NCBI GenBank assembly: GCA_947069175.1
Contig: CAMTDV010000017.1
Coordinates: 44,835,137-44,899,136, forward strand
Direction of reading: 5' to 3'
Length of the DNA stretch: 64,000 nt
Origin: Scalesia atractyloides
Taxonomy: Eukaryota > Streptophyta > Magnoliopsida > Asterales > Asteraceae
Notes under the pieces: generated by a model
Seen by the model: only the letters and a program-made list of their open reading frames with translations
Database searches by the model: none
What the model was told of the DNA's origin: nothing
Position numbers and translations under genes: made by a program
Shown here: positions 22,149 to 34,664 of the stretch, piece by piece
Numbering within the stretch: the stretch's first letter is position 1
How the letters are laid out: each line of letters opens with the position of its first letter

Positions 22149-23883
22149 TGTCACACCCCAACCGATGGCGGAAACACCAGGCGGGACGAAAACGAGATTG
22201 TAAGAGACTTAATAACACTATTTGTGACAATATTTAATAATTCAAAATTTCATTGATAGTAAAATGGTAATACACTGTCTCAAAAGGAAATACAAGTAAC
22301 AAAATGACGAAACAACAAGAAACAAAGTGCATAAATTTAAATATAGGTGTGTTTCTAATCCACCCTAAGTATGTTTCTTCAACGACATCAACTAGATTCC
22401 TGCAACATGTATTAAAATAATATATCAACAAAAGTTGGTGAGCATACAAGTTTGATACATAGCATAATAGTGAAAAAGTTGTCTCATTTCCAACATGGTA
22501 ACATTGTATATAATTTTTATTAACATATTAACATGTGTTCAATATATGTCAATCCAAAGTCTTAACGAAATCGTGATTACCCAACATCGTCGAAACGAAA
22601 GGGTGTAAATAGTTTACTTAAGAATACCGCAAGAATACAGACGGTGCGTTAATCCTATAGCCCTATATTTGTTAAGCGAGGCTAGCAAAGTTAATGAGCA
22701 TATACACAAGTTTAACATAACATGTGATAACAAGAATTAAACAAGTATCATGTTATTAACGGATAGAGTTAGTGTGTAAACAAGTTTAATTGTGATTTGT
22801 GATTTGTAATAGTGTACATGTTTCACCCAAAGTGCTTAAAACGGTAAACGGGATCGAGTATACTCACAGTTTTGCAAACTTCCACTTGGTAAGTCCCGTG
22901 AAGAGTTTGGTTGCTTTGGCGAATGGAACACCAAGTTATCCTACACGAGGAAACGTAGGTGTATGAGTATTGGAATGATAACGGTGATTTAGGAGTTTAA
23001 AGTATAACGAAAGTAAATATACAAGAAAGTAATCACTTAGACTTAGCACTCGTTTTTGATACTATGAAAACTTATAGGGGTTAAAGTGATTTCATGGGTT
23101 TATTGCCTATTAGAATCGTAACGAGGAACTAAGTACTTAGGTGATGTAACTTAATATTTTGACAATTAACCATTAGTTATCATCAAAGATTCGGTTACTA
23201 TAGGTATTATATATTCTATATAGTACTCATCATAAGTATAGCAAGATTATCATAGAAGTCATGCATGAGGTAGGAGGATAAACCTTCCATTTAAGACCAC
23301 TTTTGTATTTTCACCAATGCACAAGTTGTCATAGAAAACAAGTGTCACACCCCGATAAATCGATTACATCAGAGCCGGGCGTGATCTGACTGGTATCTTC
23401 ATTGCACAGCGGAAGTAAATATTTGCTAAGACTTCTAGAATGTTGAACGCCTGCTAAGTACTCGAGTCCCAAAGGTTTCTCCTATTCCAACTGTGCCATA
23501 GTTTGAAAATATAACCTGAGAAAGAAACATGCGAAAAATCAACATAAAGTTGAGCGAGTTCATAGTTTCTTTTGAAAAAGATTTTAAAATAAATCTTTTT
23601 GATGACCGGTTTAAATATTGTTGAGAAAACATAATTAAAATCATTTTTCTCGACATGTCAATTGAAAACCTTGTTTTTTTAATATTTGAATAACCGTCAA
23701 TGTCCTCGTACGACAAAGACAACATGCCCGCATGAGCCTATAACTCACCCCAAGCTAGTAAGTGCCTCACCAAACCGTTTACTCAAGACGGTAGACTAGC
23801 AGGCGGTCATAGTTCTAGTATGTAGCGAGGACTTCACTGTACAGTTTTAAGCGACCTTACGGCCCTTAGTGTTGAGTAGTGGA

Positions 23884-24375
23884 CAATCCAGTCCTTGTGT
23901 CTATAAGCAGGACCAACCAGTCCTCTTATTTGTATGTAGGACAAACCAGTCCTTGTGTCTTCATTCCACGCATAGGCATATGTGAGCCTAGCCCACTAGA
24001 GTCTTACAATCCAGTCCTTGTGTCTATAAGCAGGACCAACCAGTCCTCTTATTTGTATGTAGGACAAACCAGTCCTTGTGTCTTCATTCCACGCATAGGC
24101 ATATGTGAGCCTAGCCCACTAGAGTCTTTGTGCCGCACACAAATGAGAATGGGCCTAGCCCATTTGAGTCTATAAGCAGGACCAACCAGTTCTCTTATTT
24201 GTATGTAGGACAAACCAGTCCTTGTGTCTTCGTGCCTCGCACGAGCATGTGTGGGCCTAGCCCACTAGTTTCTTTGTGCCTCGCACAATTGAGAATGAAC
24301 CTAGCCCATTTGAGTCTGTGAGTAGGACCAACTAGTCCCCTTAGTTGTATGTAGGACAATCCAGTCCCGTTGTAG
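23884..24375. repeat. 123-bp tandem repeat array in solo LTR B
   Basis: Two near-identical 123-bp units start at 23884 and 24007. A diverged partial third follows (about 24166-24290) and a shorter fourth (about 24311-24370). Each unit contains several copies of a GGACAAACCAGTCC-like short palindrome. Confidence 0.85.
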
Positions 24376-25336
24376 CTAGGACATTCCCGTCTCTAGCCAT
24401 GAAACTCATGCATGTTCTGAAAATACGCGTGTGTTTTGTAAAACCAGTATATTGAGTATAAACCTTTCGTAAACCATTTGTGTAGTTGGAATTCGTTTAT
24501 AACATGGTTTAGAAATATGTTGTTTTCGTTCATCGAAATGTTGTGCACTTTTGCAAAACTTGCATATCTTTCCACCCCCGAAAACATTTATAAAAATGTA
24601 AAACCATAAAAAGTGGAGGTTTATGAACTCACCTGGAATGATATGCTAGTAAATAACCAAAAGCCATGTACACGAAATAATCCCGACCTAATCGTGCCCT
24701 AAAACAAGTATAGACACCTTAAGGTCTATTGGAATGGTTCACCAAGCAAGTTGGTCATGTATTAAGTTCGCCCAACGAGGTAGACTCTAAAAAAAATCTT
24801 CTTGTTTATCAAATGATTTGACTCAACGAACCTTTGGGGGATATGTTATTGATTTCATGAAAATATGTTTATATAAAATGTCTAAAAAAAAGATCTACAA
24901 TATCATATTTCTCTCTAGAATTCTGATTTATAAATCCCCTCTAGATTTATACGATTAATAGTTATTTAAACCCGAGTCGTAACTCGTTTCGCATGATGAA
25001 TAAATTTGTATATAAAATCCTATATTTAGTTTAGAAATGATACCTCGAAAATGTTTCATTTTTATATAATACTGTATACAAACTCTTTAAAACATTCACT
25101 AAATACATATAAAGTATAGTTTTGAGAAAGGGCTTTTGAACCATCTGCATGCAAAATCTACACATTAAGTATATATGTATAGTTATAAAATATCTGGTAC
25201 AAACTTCAAATCTAGAATTTTCAACATAAAGGTTCTAGGCCTTGGTAAAACTCATACACTTTCACAAGTATTTATATATACACGATGGAACTAGGGATGG
25301 AACTAGCTCCCTAGTTCCTTAATTATAAAACATGAG

Positions 25337-25337
<1 letters not shown>

Positions 25338-25381
<44 letters not shown>
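25338..25381. repeat. (TA)n microsatellite
   Basis: About 22 uninterrupted TA units. Confidence 0.95.
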
Positions 25382-25386
<5 letters not shown>

Positions 25387-25558
25387 CCATAACATTATTG
25401 TTTAAGAAATTCTTCAAGATAATGGACATTATGCATAATATAACAGGATTTACATAGCTATTTGTAAAACAACAACTTCGTAATTTCCAAGAATCCAAAA
25501 TCATCAAGAAACTAATGTTAACCCAAGAAATCCACAACTGGTGATGTATATACTTGCC

Positions 25559-25560
<2 letters not shown>

Positions 25561-25590
<30 letters not shown>
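25561..25590. repeat. (TA)n microsatellite
   Basis: A second, shorter TA run, followed by CATGATCATA. Confidence 0.95.
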
Positions 25591-25592
<2 letters not shown>

Positions 25593-28434
25593 TGATCATA
25601 CAAGCTTACTAACATCAACTTGTTAGTTTTCGCTAGAGTTTCAACATAAATTGTATTAAAATAAGACATGAAACTTTTAACAAGATAAAAATTATCAATT
25701 ATTATTTTTATAACAAGCATGGAAACTAAGATTTTGAAACCTGGACTCTTTACTCAACCTACTTGGGTGATCCTAATACATACAAGTTTAGTAAATTTTT
25801 GAAGGACTTTGCTGAGATAACTTACAAGGAACAAGGCAAAGAAAACTTGAACTTGAAGCTTAGGCATGAAAACTCACTTGAAAGTTGAATTAAAAGCATG
25901 AACTATGAACTCTTGGGATTTTTAGGGTGATTCACGGTCAAGAAAAAAAAAAGGGAAAAAGGGTGAGGCTAGGATGGGAGTTAGAGAAATGTGAAGTGGA
26001 AAATGGTTAAAAAAAACTCTTGATTTGTTCACATGGATATCAGGAACAAAAGCATGGTTTTTTTCAATAAACTAATATGAATGTAGTGTATGGATGTATG
26101 TAATCACTAATCATGATATAGTTTCGTAGATATGGGCATGCTATGCATCGATTTTCAAACAAGGAAAGTCAATGGGTCTAGTTTGTAAGAGTAAGTACCA
26201 TCATGATCCTAAAAAGTATAGCCTTTTCATAAAATAAATCAAAATTATTCTAGTAGATTTGAAAGCAAATCATATATGTTGGATAGAGTGGTGACGGTTC
26301 AACAAAAAAAAATAGTCGGACTTTGTAGAAAATTTTTAGATAACGGATAAAAAAAACTTGCATTTGCATTTGTATAAAATTAAATCCAATTTTTTTTTCT
26401 TTTATCTAGAAACCTGTAAGTATGTGTGTTGCCATAGAGTTGGTTTTAATAAATAAAATACAGGTGAAAGAAAACTCTATGTCAGTGTTATACTTATACG
26501 TATGTGTTTCGTGAATCTACTATCATTGTAAAATGTAGGAACGCCTTAAAATATAAAGATTAAATGTAACCACATATAAATGCCAATAAAAATTGGTTAT
26601 GCATAAAGATTATCTTTAAAATGCTTCCCTAGCATTTTCATTTATATATCGCCAACGTTCGTTTCTGTCAAATTGTACACGCATCCAACGGTAATTTTTA
26701 AGAATCACCAATTGCATATCATGTAAAAGTATGGGCTTTGCTAGACATATGTTGACCTAACTAATGAAAATTACATCTAAGGCACGTAATCAGAATAAAA
26801 CGTGTTTAAATAAACCCGCTCGCTCATTCATTCATTAGATATAATGGTTAAATTATATTTTCTTATTTGGATCAACACGAATATATATATATGTGTATAT
26901 ATATATAACATATATACACATACAGTAAAATATACATGAATTAACTTTGTGGCGAGGCGTGACACGAAAATGTCAATTAATGATTTTCGCTTATTACTTT
27001 GCTTGTTAAATTACCAAGTAAATTATCCGGTTAAAACGGATACATTGAATATATATACACATATATTAAATATGTATGTTAAGTTAAAAACGCTTGGTCA
27101 GGATTATCAGTTAAATAACGTGTTTCACAATTCGCGGTTTATTATTATTTATAATAATAATAAAATAATTTGTGATGCGTATATCCACGTAAGTCGTAAT
27201 ACTTCAAAATTTACGGGGTGTCACAACAAGTATGGTCATGAATAAATTATTACGGAATGAAATATACATACTAACTACGAGAAATCATCAAGTGAAGTGT
27301 GGATTGTAAGTAGGGTAGCCCAAGCTATCCAAATAATCACACATACACAAGTTCAAGACTTGTTCATCACTTGTGGGTCAAAACCATTTCTAAAACAGAA
27401 AGTTTTGAGGTTTAGAACCTCTGCATTTGTATGTTACAACCTTGTTTTAAGCACACATAATCATAGTCTTGATTAGTGGCATAAGGACATAGGAATGTAT
27501 GAAGAAATCACAAGTTTAAGTATGTTTAACAAAGTTTTTGTACAAAACAAAAAGTTCTTGCGCTTTTAACTTATTATGGTGATGTTGCATCCTTGGTTTT
27601 CCATGGAAAACCTATGGAAATATACCTAAGGTTGTTTCAAGTGCTAAGAAGTAAGAAGAAGTGAAAAAGATGAAAGATAAGTGAGGTTAAACTCACTTTT
27701 GTAACTTGTTACGATTCTGACTTTGCTACTGATTTTTCAACTGAATTTAGAGTGTTTAGAGAGTGGATTTGTGAGTTAGTAAAGTGGAGGAAGTGTGGAA
27801 ATGGTGTGGGTTAAATAGGAGGTGATTAGGGTTATTTGGAGGCTGATTAATGCAAGAAACACAATCCAACAAACACACAATTGCCCAATCCATGACCGGC
27901 TAGCAACATTCTGCGGATTAGGGCTTCTGGCGGGGAGCGAGAGGAAAAGGGGTACCCGGTCGCGGCCGGCGAGAGGGTTGGGTCCCCAAACTTTGTTGAT
28001 TTTTGACATACTTAGCCCCTGAAGTTTGTATGTATTACGTTTTGAGGTGTTTTTTTGCATAAAAGGCATAGTATAAGGGTTATTTATGTAATTTAAGCAT
28101 AATAATAAGTATAAATGAGCATGATCAAGTATATGAATTGCGAATATGTATCGTGTATGTTCAAATGGTGTGTAATTCATGTATGTCATGTATTTGCAAG
28201 TTTATCACATGTCGTCAAGAGCTATAAACAAAGTTTCATATGTATAACGGAAACAAGCGTATGAGCATGTATGAATATGTAAAACCTGAATTGTAAGAAA
28301 ATCATTTATGATCCAAGTCTCGAATGATACAACGAAATTACGATTACAAAGAATACAAGGTTCCCAAAAATAGAAAATACAAGACAGACTTTCGAATTAA
28401 GGAAAGCGTGAAAAAAGCAGGGCGCTACAATAAC

Positions 28435-29158
28435 ACTCAAAGTAACAAAGAAAAGTGAGTGTGTTGATTAGCAACATATGTAAAGGAAAAGAAATGTCTA
28501 AAACTAGAAAATAAGATGTAATTCACCTCACTACCACTAAAACCTAAAAGATGATATTTCTAAGGTTAATAAACAAAACACAAGTACTAATCCCAACTCT
28601 AAGGTTCTTCAAGGGAGAGACTCACTACATAATTATGCTATTAGGCATAAGCAAATAGATTATCCATAATTCAAAAAAATTGGTTTAAATAGTTAGTTGC
28701 CTATTAAATGATATTTAAGTATGCTAATCTTAACATTCTAATTTACACATGATACTAGTTCTATACGTTTTCCTTACCAGAATTCAACAAATAACTAACA
28801 TGAGAGTTAGTGACAAAATTAAATTTTAAGGCCATAAGAACCATAGTAAGCAGTCTTCTAAGAATGCTTTTCGATACCTTACATATTCTTGAGATTAATC
28901 ATAATATAGTATCAACACTTAAGATATGTTATGAAGGGGTTGTGAGGTTTGCATAACCAACATATAGTCACACTTACCTTAAACTCTCATATTATTTGTT
29001 AAATATCTGGATAGAAACCTTTATAAGATATAACTAGATGATACTATACATTTCACAACTTTTGTTATCATGCAAATGAGAATTTAACCAGAAGAAGAAT
29101 GAGACTTAGAAAATCCATCCATTATAACCAAATCCCATGAGAAATCATGACAAGGTTG
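28435..29158 (+). other. Copia internal DNA between insertions
   Basis: AT-rich, with stops in every frame. By position it is copia gag or pol-N-terminal remnant, but no motif is recognisable. Confidence 0.4.
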
Positions 29159-29163
29159 ATGAG

Positions 29164-29908
29164 TGTTTTGGTCAAAAATTACCGAAGCAATTTAGTGATC
29201 AAATTAATTTTATGAGGTAGTGTGCTAACAGGGTTTATAAAAGACGTGTTGGTTTGCTTGTTTATAAAAACAGTTTTCAGGATATAGCTCAGGATATTGA
29301 GCTATATTAACAATCAAACAATGAGCGAAAATGTAAAGGTTGACAGGAGATGTTACGAGGAAAGCCCTTGATCAATCTAGATCTCCAGTATAAAACCTCG
29401 GAAGCTGACAATCGCAGCTGCCTTGTTCTTCTTATTACTTCAAAACTTAGGATACAGTGCAGGATAATCCCCAGATCGTTGCTAAGTGTTACAAAAATTG
29501 CTAGTGAAGAGTGTTTGTGTGTAATTACGAGAGAAAGTGTTAGAATACGAGAGTAGTGAGTGTCAGTGCCGTGACCTATCGATCTGGTTATCCGGTATTT
29601 ATAGTTACGAAGAAAAACGAACTCTCCTACAATGGTGGGGTGCCTTGGAATATTCGCTAGTGAACGTTATTGACCAAGTATTGCGGCTTCAACGTCTTTC
29701 TTCTAACCATTTAGACCGAATCCTCAGGTGAACGAGTCTTCGTGAACGTTGTGATCCTGTAACTATGACCTGCACACGAATAATTAGTAATCACCGGGAT
29801 ACTGCCCCAGGATGTTACCAATATCCTGGTCTGGTATCCTGATTGTTAACAGCTATAATTAAGTCAAGATATAGTTCAGGATATGGGCTCAAAATTTCAC
29901 CCATAAAA
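29164..29908 (-). repeat. Tat element 3' LTR (745 bp)
   Basis: It starts TGTTTTGGTCAAAAATTACC and aligns along its length with 49336-50078. Its inner end reads CCCATAAAA where the partner has CCCATAACA, so the terminal CA is mutated. Confidence 0.85.
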
Positions 29909-30024
29909 ATTATCCCCAAAAATGTTACCGTTTGAGGATACTGAGCCCTAACGGTTACATTATTCACGAGTTTCGATGTAATTAAGTGATAGGACTCTGA
30001 CGTGACAACTTGCAACTGCCCAGG

Positions 30025-30033
30025 CTATAAACA
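30025..30033 (+). promoter_or_regulatory. TATA-like box ahead of the antisense ORF
   Basis: CTATAAACA on the plus strand, 115 bases inside the LTR and about 70-150 bases before the plus-strand coding remnant. It would drive transcription opposite to gag-pol. Confidence 0.4.
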
Positions 30034-30139
30034 CTCATCATCCCCTATAATGTCTCATCCCCATTGTCATTTGTCTTTCCAAGAGATCAAAAGGTAAAGT
30101 GTTTCTTCCTTTCCTTATTCATTTTCTTCTTCTTATCTT

Positions 30140-31990
30140 TCTAATTCCGGTGAAAATATGGCATGACAGACAACATCCAGCTCCGGTGAGTCTGCACCTT
30201 TGTCACATCACAAAACCTTCTTCAATATCCCGAGAAAGAAGTCTGCTCGTTCGACAATGCACACCTATCGGCCCTCAGTACTTCGGGTATCTTCCCGGAA
30301 AGGACGGTATTCTGGCCATATGATCGGGAAATCCGGTCAGATATGGTGTCCGATGAGTAGCTCTGTTTTAATACTTTTCCGTTTACTTTGGGCCTTCGAT
30401 TTCCCTTTTCCGACTTCATCACCGATTTCTTTCTTACCACCGGTCTTAGTTTCAGCCAAACCATGCCCATGCTTTGGAGGGTTTTGGTAGTTCTTAATCG
30501 CATCAATACTGAGCATATCCCTGAACTACGAGTCAATGATCTTCCCCTTGCTTACCGATTAAGATCCCATGGGTCTTACCGATTCTTGTTTTACTCTATT
30601 TCCAGCGACCCTTTGATACTCCGGGCCACTAGGAATGAAGAGGAATGGAAATCCAAGTTCTTTTTTGTAAAAAGAGATTCAATTCCTGGTGGAGCAGACT
30701 ATCCAGTGAAATGGTTAACCAAGGGTAGGAACTAGGGTTTTAGGGTTATCCTCAGATATATCCTGTTCACTATCCTGTCTAATATCTTCCTTATGTTTTG
30801 TGCAGCTGACTTTAGGAAACTAGCACCTCCCCTCACTGATTCAGAGAAGAGGATTAAAGCTATCTACCGACTTCCAGACTCCAAAAGAAGTTTCATTCCG
30901 CTTCCAACATCCTCAACCCAACACTCAAGTTCGAACATGTCTGGTGAGGATCATGTTTGATATCCTGCGCATATTCTGTTAGTCAAGATATTAAATTATT
31001 AAGTCTGAAATTACTTCCCTGCTATGCAGCATCAACCAAGACCCCTAAGGTTTTCGATCTTGTTGAGTTGGATAGCTACTCCGGACCTGCACCAGTAAAG
31101 AAAGAGCCAAGCTCCAAGCCTTCAGCCGCATCGAAGCCCTCTTCCAGCTCTAAGCCTACTGCTGTCCCCAAGCCTTCTTCAACTTCCAAGCCTTGAGCCA
31201 CTAGTCCCCTCGAAAGAGAAAGGAGGCCAACTCCCCTGCCGCTTCTGTTGAGGCTCCTTCCTACGAGAACCTTGGATTTGCAGAATCCAGTAGCCTCATG
31301 ACTTCCCTTCTCAACCAGGTAAATATCCTCATCTTGTTTCGTGCGAGTATATACTGAATTGATATCCTGGTTAGGTATACTGATATTCATACCTTGTATT
31401 GTAGGGTCTTGAGCGCTTGACACATATCCAGGTCATGGCCTGTGATTCTGTAAAGGCGTTGGAAGCCAAACTAAAGAAGGCAGAGATCGCTAACGAGGAC
31501 CAAAGGAAGATCACTGAGGCTAAGTCACAGCATTACGAAGACAAATTCAAGGCAGTGACACGAGATGCTAAGCTTGCTGCAGAGAAGGCAGCTCAAGAAG
31601 CTCAGGCCAAACTTGACACCGCTCAACTTCAACACAAGCAGGACCTGATCTCCTATCGGGAAGGCCTTTCCGTTGTCATCTCCCTCCTTCAAGCCAGGCT
31701 AAAGATGGCTTATTAATCCAGAGCCGCGGGCTTTGAATGCCCCGCCTGGAACATTGAAGCCTGGGAAGTGAAACTGAGGGGCCTTGGTGGCAAGCCTGTG
31801 GAGTATCCGGCCAAGCCAGCGATCGCAGAGCCTTCGAAGGCGACTAAGGTGGCGGTTGAGGTGAAAAGGATCCTGGAGCTGATGCTGGAGCGGATGCTGG
31901 TGATGGAGCTGGTGGCGAAGGTGTGGTGGAGAAGGTTGGTGAAGATGTTGTTGTGTGAGAGCATCGAAGTGGGCAATGATGGATATTATT
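30140..31990 (+). pseudogene. Antisense ORF of the Tat element (gypsy-type transposase-like domain)
   Basis: Plus-strand coding remnants lie opposite in sense to gag-pol. The segment at 30388-30735 (FPFSDFITDFF, then MLWRVLVVLNR and WKSKFFFVKRD) matches the pattern of the plant family known as putative gypsy-type transposon domain. It continues in other frames through 30808-30957. A Lys/Pro/Ser repeat (SSKPSAASKPSS) is at about 31090-31193, and a long charged coiled coil at 31417-31716 (EAKLKKAEIANEDQRK). A C-terminal piece reaches about 31970. Several frame changes coincide with GT/AG-like sites, so introns are possible. Related antisense ORFs are known from Retand and other Tat elements; their function is unknown. 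Confidence 0.65.
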
Positions 31991-33111
31991 GCTTAGGCCG
32001 GAGCCCACTTTTAAATTTGATGGTCTGTAACTGTCACACCCCGACCCGCAGCGGAATAAGAGTCGGGGCATAATTGGGTTATCACCAAAGCTCATGATGT
32101 TTACTAAAATGTTTCATATTTATTAAATTCAAATTACAACTTAAATGTTCAAACCAAATTCATACAATACAAGGAAATGAAAACTAATAAAACAATCCAA
32201 AGCCTAAACTGATTTATTCTTCTAGGCCGTCCTATGTGTTTCTTGCTTCAACTGGATCACCTGTATCATGTGTAAAAATAGGGGAATTTTGGGTCAACAA
32301 AAGTTGGCGAGTGAACCTTGTTAAAAAGATTTGTTATTGATTTCTTGTTGTATTTAATATGAAAAAATTGTGCAATAATCATATGTGAGCAAAACGTATA
32401 TAAACAAACAAACACAAACCACCTTGAATGAGTATATGACATGAATGATAATGTATATGTTGGCAACGTCACGTTCCGCTCATAGGTAATGGGGAACGGA
32501 CGAGCCTATGATGATGTATGTGAGATCAAGGCTCAATCAAACTGAGCCGATGAAATGAGGCACCTGTACTCAACCCGTCTCCCACGGGGAGCTGTTGGGC
32601 CTGATGAAATGTATGTACTGAAAATGATAACTTTAAACTAAACATAATCCACACAACAACTGACACATATTGGATACACATTTGATCATGGATATGATGG
32701 ATGCACAAGTGTTTAAATATAATAAATAATTAAGCGACACATGATACACCCCAAAATGTGATTAAAACGGGGAATTTGTAGAGATTCACTCACATTGGGT
32801 GCGTTCTTTTGATGATGTTGAATGCGCACGAGTTTTGGGATTTGATCGACGAGGAAAAACTAACCTAAAATAATAACGAAATGGTTCGGTAAATAAGTGG
32901 ATTTTATTAACAATTTTAATAGGATTTTTAGATTTATTTTTGTGAGTTTAAGGTCATTTTCTAACTTTAAAAATATTATTTTTAAGTATTTTTAATTGAT
33001 TTTTAAATTAAATAAATAAATAAAATAAAAAAAATAAAAAAATTGACTTTTTTTGTTGACCGTTGACCGGCCGTTGACCGGACCGTTGACCGGTCGGACT
33101 GTGGTTGAGTG

Positions 33112-33525
33112 TGCACTGAGTAAGGTTCGAACCCGGGACCTCTCGTACGCGTGCACGCAGCTCTACCAACTTAGCTACGTGTCTAACCCGAAATATTCTA
33201 TGTTTTAATTATATATATATACTAATTAAATGTTAATTTATTTGGTTTATATTAAAAGGATTTAAAATGGTCGAACCGGTTGCAGGGAGCCGGATCGAAC
33301 TCGGGTCCTTTGGTTTGTAAGCGCACAGCCCAACCAGTTGGGCTGTGTGTCTTATCTGTTTAACTTGCGGTTTATTTTAATCTTATAGACCTACCGTGAC
33401 TTGATCTGATTCTGTTTAAAAAAATTGGTTTTAATTCGGAAAGTCGGTGTGTTTGTAAGGTTCGAACTCGTGACGTGCGCTATGTGTTTGCACACAGTCC
33501 ACCGCTGGACTGTGTGTCTAACCCG
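33112..33525 (-). ncRNA. tRNA-like modules A, B and C in element 2 3' LTR
   Basis: Module A (33112-33184) has B-box region GGGTTCGAACC, a closer match to tRNA than in element 1. Its A box has one change (TAGCTAAGTTGG). B is at 33279-33351 with the inverted repeat around AGCCCAAC. C is at 33446-33519 with the AGTCCA inverted repeat. On the minus strand a T7 run (plus-strand A7 at 33418-33424) lies about 25-30 nt past module C. Confidence 0.68.
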
Positions 33526-34377
33526 GTTTAGTATCTTGTTTTAATTACACTTATACAACGTTTGACTTCGTCTTCTTCGTTCAAGACACAGACAAACGAT
33601 ATCCAACTGTTCTGGTTTAAAATCGTTCGTCGATCATATAAGTGATTGAAATGTAATGAATAGATAGAGTTACGGAATCGAATGTACCGAACAGAATGAT
33701 TTCCTCAGAATTCCGGCAATGGTCGTCGGCTCTGATTTGTGAATTCCGTCTGATTGAATCAATTAACAATTTTGATCGATGAGTTGTGAAATTGAGTTAC
33801 TAAACAAGGATTATCATAGGGTTTAGATGTTTGTACCGATTCACAGCGTGATTTCGGAAATTTCCAGAGATTTTTCGGCGAGTGCAGATTATCCGGCAAC
33901 GTCGTCTGGGACCGATTCTGGTTGAAGGATTGAAGTTAGTATAAGTCCAACAATGGATTGAAAACGAAAGAGTCAAGAAATTTACCGATTTGATGTAAGT
34001 CTTGGTTTTTCGACGAATGTCCGGCAATACAGAATATCTCCGGCGAGTGTAATTGCTTCGAGAAATTGTGCGATTTTGAGCGAAAAGATTACCAGAGGCT
34101 TGGGTGTGTATTTATAGGGAAGAATCAGGATGAATTGAGTCCGAATTTGGTCTTGATTCATGGTCAAGGTTTTCTCCGGCGGTTATGACTGAGATCGCGG
34201 GATTAGACATCGGTTATAACCGATGTCGAAGTTAATATACGCGTTTAGTCAAAGGAAACCGTCGATAATTGGCGAAATCGTCGGTAATTCCGGCGACTGC
34301 GGATTGGGCGCGCTGATGACTGAATTCGATTTCGAGTTTTATTATAAATGTTATTTGTTTTAATAGATATCACAAAT

Positions 34378-34449
34378 GAGTCAAGTGGCGGAGTGGTTGG
34401 GTGTTGCTTGTTTCTTCCGGCTGACCCGGGTTCGAAACCCGACAGCCTC
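34378..34449 (+). ncRNA. tRNA-like module D in element 2 3' LTR
   Basis: It has A box TGGCGGAGTGG and B box GGTTCGAAACC. One T-stem pair is lost here (CCCGA for CCCGG). The block ends GCCTC, directly followed by T7 at 34450, a standard Pol III stop signal. Confidence 0.7.
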
Positions 34450-34664
34450 TTTTTTTATTTAATTTATTTTTACTTTTTAATAATTATAGTTTTTAAATTC
34501 TAAAATGTTTATTAATTATGTATTGTTTTAAAATTAATAATAATCATAAATACGCAACGAAATTTTATAACTTGATATTCGATTAATAAACGAAGCGGGT
34601 TTGGAAACCCATTTTTCGACGGATGTTACAGTATCCCCTACTTTTAGAAATTTCGTCCCGGAAT

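Larger units (their letters stand above)
23343..27225 (-). repeat. Solo LTR B (3.9 kb) nested in solo LTR A
   Basis: It starts TGTCACACCCC and ends GGGGTGTCACA, perfect 11-bp inverted ends, with target duplication ACAAG (23338-23342 and 27226-27230). It has no coding region and no primer-binding site. At 3883 bp it is a very long LTR. It contains a tandem array (23884-24375) and two TA microsatellites. Strand is inferred from end similarity to the other LTRs. Confidence 0.85.
22149..28429 (-). repeat. Solo LTR A of a gypsy element, itself interrupted
   Basis: It starts TGTCACACCCCAACC at 22149 and ends GGGCGCTACA at 28429, with target duplication ATAAC (22144-22148 and 28430-28434). Without the nested solo LTR it is about 2.4 kb. 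There is no primer-binding site or coding region, so it is what remains after LTR-LTR recombination removed the interior. It differs in sequence from the Tekay LTRs of elements 1 and 2. Confidence 0.85.
32032..34630 (-). repeat. Element 2 3' LTR (2599 bp)
   Basis: It runs from TGTCACACCCCGACC to GTTACA. It contains five TTGAC motifs (33043-33091), modules A-C, a TATA box (34108-34116) and module D. It has an extra segment around 32455-32515 that element 1 LTRs lack (GGCAACGTCACGTTCCGCTC). Confidence 0.95.

Noticed and set aside
23884..24375. CRISPR-like array
   Set aside because: Repeats are long tandem units without spacers, in plant LTR DNA.
23343..27225. A DNA transposon with 11-bp terminal inverted repeats
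   Set aside because: Ends are TG...CA, the target duplication is 5 bp and the terminus matches other gypsy LTRs here, so a solo LTR is the simpler reading.
27776..28189. A 137-residue ORF on the minus strand
   Set aside because: It lies in solo LTR A around the expected promoter region, has no domain and low-complexity composition.
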